Position numbers and translations under genes: made by a program. DNA of 33,064 nucleotides. Origin: Prolixibacteraceae bacterium. GTDB taxonomy: Bacteria; Bacteroidota; Bacteroidia; Bacteroidales; Prolixibacteraceae. Position 1 is the stretch's first letter. Every line of letters starts with the position of its first letter. The stretch covers positions 1-33,064 of the forward strand of contig JAFGVJ010000190.1 in the NCBI GenBank assembly GCA_016938055.1. The letters run 5' to 3'. The notes under the pieces are model-generated. The model did no database searches and was not told where the DNA came from. It worked only from the letters and a program-made list of their open reading frames with translations. Positions 17,714 to 24,405 of this stretch are shown here, piece by piece.

Positions 17714-19960
17714 ATGAAACTGACAATCCAATTAAGCCTGATTTTTTTTCTTTTGATGCTGGTCAACGCTTGTGTACAGCAAGAGGAAAAAGATCCCGTT
17801 GAACAGCAAGTAAGTAGTTTGCTGGCGCAAATGACCCTCGATGAAAAACTGGGGCAGATGATGCAGGTCAATTATTACGGGAAACCCGAAGACTGGAATG
17901 AACAGCTTAAGAACGGGCAGATTGGTTCTTTCCTGAACCTTTCGGGCGTGATAGATGCCAACGAAGTACAACGCATAGCGATGGAGGAGAGCCGCTTGGG
18001 CATTCCCTTGCTCATTGGTCGTGATGTGATTCATGGTTTTAAAACCATCTTCCCGATTCCCTTAGGAATGGCTTCCAGCTGGAGTACCGAAATGGCCGAG
18101 GGTGCCATGGAAATTGCTGCCAAAGAAGCCAAGGCAGCCGGAATCAACTGGACCTTTGCACCCATGATCGACGTTACCTGGGATCCGCGCTGGGGACGGG
18201 TTGCTGAAACCTGCGGTGAAGATCCATACCTGACCTCCCAATTGGGTGTTGCCATGATCAGGGGTTATCAGGGTAACAATCCTTCCGATTCGTTACGCAT
18301 TGCCGCTTGTGCCAAGCATTACGTGGGTTACGGGATGAGTGAAGCCGGCCGCGATTACAATACCACCTACATCCCTGAAGCCTTGTTGCGCAATGTGCAC
18401 CTGCGCCCATTCAAAGCTGCCGCCGATGCCGGATGTTTAACCTTTATGTCGGCCTTTAACGATTTGAATGGTGTGCCAACATCCGGGAACTACTTTACCC
18501 TGAAAACCATCTTACGCGATGAGTGGAAATACGATGGGATGGTGGTGAGTGACTGGGCATCCATCCAGCAACAGGTGGTTCACGGGTACTGCGAAACCGA
18601 CAAAGATGCCGCTGAAAAATCTGTTTTAGCTACCGTTGACATGGAAATGGCCAGCAGGTGTTACGATCACCTCAAACAGCTGATCGAAGAAGGAAAAATT
18701 ACCGAGGAACTGATCAACGAAAGGGTGGCCAACATTCTTCGGATCAAGTTCAAAATGGGTTTGTTTGAAAACCCTTATGTTGATGAAACACTGGCCGAAA
18801 GGGTAACGCTTACTGACGAAAACCTCGATTATGCCCGAAAAGTTGCCCGAAACAGCATGGTACTGCTGAAAAATGAAGCACAAACCCTTCCTTTGAAAAA
18901 AACCCAAAAAGTAGCGCTCATTGGTCCCATGACCAACGCCCCGCACGATCAGATGGGAACCTGGGTTTTCGATGGCGATGAGAAAAATTCAATCACGCCG
19001 CTGACCGCTTTTCAGGAAGTGTTGGGCAGTAACTTAAACTATGCCCTTGGCCTGGAATACAGCCGTGATAAAAGCCGTGCCGGTTTCACGCAGGCCCTGG
19101 CAGCTGCCCGTAAATCCGACGTAGTGGTTTACCTGGTGGGTGAAGAAGCAGGGCTTTCGGGCGAAGCCAACAGCCGCGGAATCATCGACCTCCCGGGCCT
19201 TCAGTCTGAGCTTTTAAGCGAACTTTCCAAAACAGGCAAGCCCATCGTTCTGGTGGTATTGGCTGGCCGCCCCTTGGGGATTGGTGCCGAAATTGACCTG
19301 AGCGATGCCGTTTTGTATGCATGGCATCCGGGAACCATGGCCGGGCCTGCTTTAACCGACCTTATTTTTGGCGATTACTCACCATCGGCCAAACTCCCGA
19401 TAACCATGGTGAAAGGTGCAGGACAAATTCCGTTCTACTACTACCGGAAGAATACTGGGAAACCAACCGATCCTGAACGAATGACCTATATCGATGACAT
19501 TCCGCGTAACTCCAAACAATTGTCGCTGGGATTTACCTCTCTGCACATCGACTATGGCGTTACACCGCTTTATCCCTTTGGCTATGGCTTAAGCTATACC
19601 ACTTTTGATTACAGCGAAGTTTCCTTATCTTCATCAGAGTTAATGATGAAGGGTGATTTGACAGCTTCGTGCACCATCACCAATATCGGTAGTGTGGCAG
19701 CCGAAGAAATTGTGCAATTGTACGTACGCGATTTGGTGGGTAGCCTTACCCGCCCCATCAAAGAATTGAAAGGCTTCACACGAATTGCATTGCAGCCCGG
19801 TGAATCAAAAGAAGTTACCTTTACCATTCAACCATCCGACCTGGAGTTTCACAATGGTGAAGCCTACGTGATTGAACCCGGAAAATTCAGACTATGGATA
19901 GCCAAAGATTCCGAATCGGGCATAGCAAGCGAGTTTACGCTGCTTAATGAACAGAAATAA
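17714..19960 (+). CDS. GH3 beta-glucosidase lipoprotein
   Basis: This 748-aa enzyme removes single glucose units from the non-reducing ends of beta-glucan oligosaccharides. I start it at ATG 17714, which gives a clean lipoprotein signal (L-V-N-A-C, C20); the open frame extends upstream into the previous gene. The GH3 barrel domain holds K-H-Y-V (about 201) and the nucleophile D280 in G-M-V-V-S-D-W. The alpha/beta sandwich domain follows, with E-E-A-G-L-S-G-E-A-N-S-R containing the likely acid/base Glu, and a C-terminal Fn3-like domain completes the usual three-domain layout. The gene lies 28 bp after the phosphorylase and ends before a strong hairpin. As an anchored periplasmic enzyme it would supply glucose to the MFS porter. 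Confidence 0.95.
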   Translation: MKLTIQLSLIFFLLMLVNACVQQEEKDPVEQQVSSLLAQMTLDEKLGQMMQVNYYGKPEDWNEQLKNGQIGSFLNLSGVIDANEVQRIAMEESRLGIPLLIGRDVIHGFKTIFPIPLGMASSWSTEMAEGAMEIAAKEAKAAGINWTFAPMIDVTWDPRWGRVAETCGEDPYLTSQLGVAMIRGYQGNNPSDSLRIAACAKHYVGYGMSEAGRDYNTTYIPEALLRNVHLRPFKAAADAGCLTFMSAFNDLNGVPTSGNYFTLKTILRDEWKYDGMVVSDWASIQQQVVHGYCETDKDAAEKSVLATVDMEMASRCYDHLKQLIEEGKITEELINERVANILRIKFKMGLFENPYVDETLAERVTLTDENLDYARKVARNSMVLLKNEAQTLPLKKTQKVALIGPMTNAPHDQMGTWVFDGDEKNSITPLTAFQEVLGSNLNYALGLEYSRDKSRAGFTQALAAARKSDVVVYLVGEEAGLSGEANSRGIIDLPGLQSELLSELSKTGKPIVLVVLAGRPLGIGAEIDLSDAVLYAWHPGTMAGPALTDLIFGDYSPSAKLPITMVKGAGQIPFYYYRKNTGKPTDPERMTYIDDIPRNSKQLSLGFTSLHIDYGVTPLYPFGYGLSYTTFDYSEVSLSSSELMMKGDLTASCTITNIGSVAAEEIVQLYVRDLVGSLTRPIKELKGFTRIALQPGESKEVTFTIQPSDLEFHNGEAYVIEPGKFRLWIAKDSESGIASEFTLLNEQK

Positions 19961-19975
19961 ACCTAAATACGAATG

Positions 19976-20020
19976 AAGTGCCTTCGTTGGAGGACTGCTC
20001 CCGAAGGCACTTTTCTTTCG
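19976..20020 (+). terminator. Long hairpin between GH3 and GH16 genes
   Basis: AAGTGCCTTCG (19976-19986) pairs with CGAAGGCACTT (20002-20012), an 11-bp perfect stem. An inner stem GGAG (19989-19992) / CTCC (19998-20001) caps it, and a T-rich tract follows. It sits 15 nt after the GH3 stop and 27 nt before the GH16 ATG. It is a terminator or an mRNA-stabilising 3' end that splits the operon. Confidence 0.75.
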
Positions 20021-20038
20021 ATAACCTAACAATAAAAA

Positions 20039-20842
20039 ATGATGAAAAATTACCTGATGATTTTGCTGATTGCATTCACCGCAGTGGCGTGCAACAAAGT
20101 GAAAGAACCTGCTTATGAGCTGGTTTGGAGCGATGAGTTCGACTACCAGGGTTTACCCGACAGCTCCCGCTGGAGTTACGATACCATTGGCAATGCCTGG
20201 GGTTGGGGAAATCATGAATTGCAATACTACACGGCCAACAGGATTGAAAATGCCGAAGTTTCGGATGGTACCCTGAAGATTCGTGCCCTGGAAGAGCCCT
20301 GGAACGATTTCAACTACACTTCGGCCCGCATCATCACCAAAGAAAAGGGCGACTGGCTGTATGGCCGGTTTGAAGTTCGGGCAAAACTACCTGATGGACG
20401 CGGTTTGTGGCCGGCTATCTGGATGCTCTCCACCGACTGGGAATATGGCGGATGGCCCCGCAGCGGCGAAATCGACATCATGGAAAACGTGGGCTACGAT
20501 CCCGATACCATTGTGGCTTCGGTGCATACCGGCAGTTATTATCATTCCATCGGTACCCAGCGGAACAATAAAATTTCGATCCCCGATAACCGTGAGCAAT
20601 TTCATGTGTATGCCATTGAATGGGACTCGGTTTCGGTCACCGCTTTTGTGGATGAAACGGCCTACTTCACTTTTGAAAAGGAATCGGACGATCCCAACGT
20701 GTGGCCTTTTAACAAGCGTTTCCATTTACTGCTGAATGTTGCCGTGGGTGGCGACTGGGGCGGAATTCACGGCATTGCCGATGGAATTTTTCCGGCCATC
20801 ATGGAAATCGATTATGTAAGAGTGTATCAAAAAACAAAATAA
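20039..20842 (+). CDS. GH16 laminarinase lipoprotein (endo-beta-1,3-glucanase)
   Basis: This 267-aa single-domain GH16 enzyme cuts internal beta-1,3 bonds of laminarin-type glucans, with retention. The lipoprotein signal ends A-V-A-C (C18). The jelly-roll starts at the L-V-W-S-D-E-F motif (about 28-34). The catalytic ExDxxE motif is E144, D146 and E149 in S-G-E-I-D-I-M-E, the bulged form typical of laminarinases, with W-P-A-I-W-M-L just before it. Length is the family minimum with no accessory module. It lies behind the hairpin, so it may have its own promoter (none identified), and it overlaps the next gene by 1 nt (TAATG). It was probably duplicated in tandem with the GH16 gene downstream. 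Confidence 0.95.
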   Translation: MMKNYLMILLIAFTAVACNKVKEPAYELVWSDEFDYQGLPDSSRWSYDTIGNAWGWGNHELQYYTANRIENAEVSDGTLKIRALEEPWNDFNYTSARIITKEKGDWLYGRFEVRAKLPDGRGLWPAIWMLSTDWEYGGWPRSGEIDIMENVGYDPDTIVASVHTGSYYHSIGTQRNNKISIPDNREQFHVYAIEWDSVSVTAFVDETAYFTFEKESDDPNVWPFNKRFHLLLNVAVGGDWGGIHGIADGIFPAIMEIDYVRVYQKTK

Positions 20843-22596
20843 TGATCAGAATAAGCACCACTGTCATATTGATATTTTTTCTTTTTAACGCCTATTCACA
20901 AACAACAAGCTGTGACGATCCGGTTTGGACCGATGAATTTGATTATACCGGGGCTCCAGCTTCCGATAAATGGGGTTTCGATACCGGTGGAGGTGGTTGG
21001 GGAAATCAGGAACTTCAGACCTACACCAGCAAACGGGACAATTCCTGGGTCGCCGACGGAAAGCTCTTTATCAAAGCAATTAAAAGCAATAACGAATGGA
21101 CCTCGGCCCGACTGGTCACCAAAAACAAAGGCGACTGGCGTTATGGCAAAATTGAAGTTCGGGCAAAAATTCCTTCGGGAACAGGTGTTTGGCCGGCTAT
21201 CTGGATGCTTCCTACCGACAATGCCTATGGCTCGTGGCCCAAAAGCGGTGAGATTGATATCATGGAACATGTTGGTTATGAACCCAACCGGATTTATGGT
21301 ACCGTTCATACCGATGCCTACAACCATCGCCTGGGAACTCAAAAAGGGAGTAATACCATGCTGCCTACTGCTTATACCGAGTTCCATGATTATGCGGTGG
21401 AATGGGATGAAGAAAAAATTGTGGTGATGATTGACAATCAACCTTTTTTCACCTTCAAAAACGAATACAAAACCAGTAAAGAGTGGCCCTTCGACAAACG
21501 TTTTCACCTGGTTCTGAACATTGCCATTGGCGGAAGCTGGGGAGGCGCCAAAGGCATTGATCCCAATCTGGAGGAAGCCATCATGGAGATTGAACATGTG
21601 AGGATCTACAAAGCCAAGCCAATACCGGTCATTAAAGGAAGCGGAATGATTGTTCCCGGACAGGAAGTGAACTATTCAGTGAATAAGTATGATGGCTATC
21701 AATATGGGTGGAAGGTCCCCGGGGACGCTGTCATAGTCAACGGACAGGGTACCGAAACACTCACTGTACAATGGGGGGAAACTGAAGGGGCAGTAGCGCT
21801 TGAATTGATCGATGAGTGCGATACCATTGCTGCTGAACCGCTCAACATCCATTTTTTTACCGCTGAAGGAAGCTTTGAAATCATCAATACTGAATCAGAT
21901 TCTGTTCTGTGGAAAGTGGACAGCACCCTCAACAATACCGTTTCGATTCAAAGTGAGGAGCCCAACGATGTGAGGGTTAATTTTGACATTAGCTCTCCCA
22001 TCAAAAATCCGGGAATTTCCTATCACTTCGACACTCCGCATGATTTCAGTGAGGTGAATGAGATGGTGTTCTATCTAAAAGCGGAAGAAGGTCAAGCCCC
22101 TTCCAACATCCGAATTGACTTAATGGATGTGAATGGTGAGATTGATAAAAACAATCCCTTTAGAATTGATCAGATTGATCCAGGCAGTCACTATGTAAAA
22201 TATACCAATGCTTTTTATACTGGTGATGCTGCATCATTCAACATTCAAAAAGTAAAAAGTATTCGTATTTACTTCAATTACGGATCGAGCGGGAAAAAGG
22301 GCACAGGCTATTTTGTTTTCAGCCCCATAGAAATGAGAACGGAAAGAACTTCGGCTCCGTTGATCAACAAACAAGAATTTGAATGCTGGCCGAATCCAGC
22401 AACTGATTTTTTGATGCTGGACCAAGCATACGATGCTGTCAAAATTTATAACCTTCAGGGAGCCATCGTTCGTGTTGTTCCCGAGCATGAACTTGGTTCT
22501 GCTGTGCTCCAAATTCAGCACCTGCCCACGGGCTCTTATCTTTTGCAAGCCCTAAAAGGCGGGAATACCTTTCATGCAAAGTTCAGTAAAAAGTAA
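20842..22596 (+). CDS. Multidomain GH16 laminarinase with T9SS sorting domain
   Basis: This 584-aa secreted enzyme begins with a type I signal peptide (to about A-Y-S-Q, 20), followed by a GH16 domain at about 25-257. The catalytic residues are E137, D139 and E142 (S-G-E-I-D-I-M-E-H). A PKD/Ig-like domain spans about 260-340. A beta-rich module of about 342-500 looks carbohydrate-binding (S-I-R-I-Y-F-N-Y, K-x-T-G-Y-F-V-F) but I cannot place it in a CBM family. A type A T9SS C-terminal domain (about 514-584, W-P-N-P-A-T-D then L-P-T-G-S-Y-L-L) closes the protein. It would cross the outer membrane by T9SS and stay on the surface or be released. Its 1-nt overlap with the lipoprotein GH16 gene shows translational coupling, so the cell makes an anchored and an exported laminarinase together. 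Confidence 0.93.
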   Translation: MIRISTTVILIFFLFNAYSQTTSCDDPVWTDEFDYTGAPASDKWGFDTGGGGWGNQELQTYTSKRDNSWVADGKLFIKAIKSNNEWTSARLVTKNKGDWRYGKIEVRAKIPSGTGVWPAIWMLPTDNAYGSWPKSGEIDIMEHVGYEPNRIYGTVHTDAYNHRLGTQKGSNTMLPTAYTEFHDYAVEWDEEKIVVMIDNQPFFTFKNEYKTSKEWPFDKRFHLVLNIAIGGSWGGAKGIDPNLEEAIMEIEHVRIYKAKPIPVIKGSGMIVPGQEVNYSVNKYDGYQYGWKVPGDAVIVNGQGTETLTVQWGETEGAVALELIDECDTIAAEPLNIHFFTAEGSFEIINTESDSVLWKVDSTLNNTVSIQSEEPNDVRVNFDISSPIKNPGISYHFDTPHDFSEVNEMVFYLKAEEGQAPSNIRIDLMDVNGEIDKNNPFRIDQIDPGSHYVKYTNAFYTGDAASFNIQKVKSIRIYFNYGSSGKKGTGYFVFSPIEMRTERTSAPLINKQEFECWPNPATDFLMLDQAYDAVKIYNLQGAIVRVVPEHELGSAVLQIQHLPTGSYLLQALKGGNTFHAKFSKK

Positions 22597-22609
22597 TATG
22601 CATCATGCT

Positions 22610-24364
22610 ATGGAAAAAAGAACCTATCTACTGCTTTCTCTTTTGATTTTCATATTTTATTCGGGCCTTGCACAAAACGGGTTTCTAAAAGCCGAGGCCA
22701 CAAAAATTGTGGATGCCAAAGGAAACGAAGTACTGCTCCGTGGCATGGGCCTTGGTGGCTGGATGTTGCAGGAAGGCTACATGCTGGAAACATCGCGCTT
22801 TGCCGGTCCGCAGCACCAAATCAAAAATACCATCGAAAAAACCGTTGGGACCGTTGCCATGAATGCTTTTTACGAAGCCTGGCTGGCCAACTACTGCACC
22901 AAACAAGATGTGGATTCCATGGCCGCCTGGGGCTTCAATTCCATTCGGCTGCCCATGCACTACAACCTGTTTACCCTTCCCATTGAAGTCGAACCGGTAG
23001 CAGGAGAAGATACCTGGCTTCAGAAAGGTTTTGTCATGGTCGATTCCCTGCTCGATTGGTGCGAAGTCAACCGTATGTACCTGATCCTCGATTTACATGC
23101 CGCACCCGGTGGCCAGGGCAAAGATGCCAACATTTCGGATTACGATCCGGAAAAACCCTCCTTATGGGAAAGTGCCGAAAACCAGCGAAAAACAATCGCG
23201 CTTTGGAAAAAGCTGGCCGAACGTTACCGCGATGAACCCTGGATGGGCGCTTATGACATCCTGAACGAACCCAACTGGGATTTCGACAATGCCGGTAACA
23301 AAAATGGTTGTAACTGCGAAAAAAATGAACTGCTCTGGCGTTTTTATACCGAAGCCATCAAAGCCATCCGCGAAGTGGACCAGAACCACATTGTGATCAT
23401 TGAAGGCAACTGCTGGGGGAACAATTACAAAAACATGCCCCACCCGAAAACTTTCGACAATAACCTGGTGATGAGCTTCCACAAATACTGGAACTATAAC
23501 AGGCTGGAAGAAATTCAATACATCCTCGATTACCGTGAACAATTCAAGGTGCCTGTATGGCTGGGCGAATCGGGCGAGAACTCCAATACCTGGTTTACCA
23601 ACGCCATTGCCCTGCTCGAAGCCCATCAGATTGGCTGGGCCTGGTGGCCTTACAAGAAAATCAACTCGGTCACAGGAACCGTCACCATTCCCAAGACTGA
23701 TGGATACCAGAATCTGCTCGATTACTGGAACGGAAACGGGCAACAGCCCACAAAGGAACAAGCCACCAACTGGCTGATGGAACAAGCCGAAATGATGAAG
23801 CTGAACAACTGCATGATCCGTTACGATGTAATTGATGCCATGTTTCGTCAGGCACAGGGCGATCAATCGGCCAAACCATTTAAGCACCACAGCATTCCCG
23901 GAACCATTGAGGCAGTCGATTACGATTTTGGTGCCAACGGAATAGCCTATTTCGATACCGATACGGCCAACTACCGTACCTCCACCAATAAAAGTACCGG
24001 CTGGAACAATGGTCGCAACTATCGCAACGATGGAGTAGATATTTCAAGAAGTACTTTAGATCAAAGCTTCTACGTAGGCTGGACCGAAGCAGGTGAATGG
24101 CTGCAATACACCACCACCGTTCCTGAAGATGCCGGGTACAGGGTCACCATTACTTACGCTGCAGTTGAAAAGCAGGGGAAAGTCAAGCTCCAGATAGCTG
24201 GAACCGACGGATACGAACTTATACTTCCTTCAACCGGAGGCGATCTGGAGTGGAAGAACATTAGCATCGACCATGTGGTTATGCCGAAAGGCACTCAACC
24301 CTTGAGATTAATGGTGCTTGAAGGTGGGTTCAACCTGAAATCCATTCATTTCGATCAACTTTAA
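22610..24364 (+). CDS. GH5-family glucanase with C-terminal CBM6
   Basis: This is a secreted clan GH-A enzyme, 584 aa from the chosen ATG at 22610, which gives a compact signal peptide ending G-L-A-Q; ATGs at 22598 and 22574 are alternatives, the last overlapping the upstream gene. The GH5 barrel opens with L-R-G-M-G-L-G-G-W and holds L-H-A-A-P-G-G-Q. The acid/base is E220 in L-N-E-P-N-W and the nucleophile E320 in G-E-S-G-E-N-S-N. A CBM6 module fills about residues 430-584 (I-E-A-V-D-Y-D at its start, ending in a strand with H-F-D-Q-L). No T9SS domain follows, unlike its paralogue downstream, so it may stay in the periplasm. Specificity (endo/exo beta-1,3, or the beta-1,6 branches of laminarin) is not readable from the motifs; the subfamily is not assigned. 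Confidence 0.88.
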   Translation: MEKRTYLLLSLLIFIFYSGLAQNGFLKAEATKIVDAKGNEVLLRGMGLGGWMLQEGYMLETSRFAGPQHQIKNTIEKTVGTVAMNAFYEAWLANYCTKQDVDSMAAWGFNSIRLPMHYNLFTLPIEVEPVAGEDTWLQKGFVMVDSLLDWCEVNRMYLILDLHAAPGGQGKDANISDYDPEKPSLWESAENQRKTIALWKKLAERYRDEPWMGAYDILNEPNWDFDNAGNKNGCNCEKNELLWRFYTEAIKAIREVDQNHIVIIEGNCWGNNYKNMPHPKTFDNNLVMSFHKYWNYNRLEEIQYILDYREQFKVPVWLGESGENSNTWFTNAIALLEAHQIGWAWWPYKKINSVTGTVTIPKTDGYQNLLDYWNGNGQQPTKEQATNWLMEQAEMMKLNNCMIRYDVIDAMFRQAQGDQSAKPFKHHSIPGTIEAVDYDFGANGIAYFDTDTANYRTSTNKSTGWNNGRNYRNDGVDISRSTLDQSFYVGWTEAGEWLQYTTTVPEDAGYRVTITYAAVEKQGKVKLQIAGTDGYELILPSTGGDLEWKNISIDHVVMPKGTQPLRLMVLEGGFNLKSIHFDQL

Positions 24365-24405
24365 TTTTTCTTAACCTTGTCCTCAACCTTAATACTACCA
24401 GTCTA

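Noticed and set aside
20896-21597. Reverse-strand open frame of 233 codons
   Set aside because: It is antisense to the GH16 catalytic domain with clear motifs on the other strand.
23162-23890. Reverse-strand open frame of 242 codons
   Set aside because: It lies wholly inside the GH5-CBM6 gene, has no recognisable domain, and its sequence looks like a complement of the coding frame.
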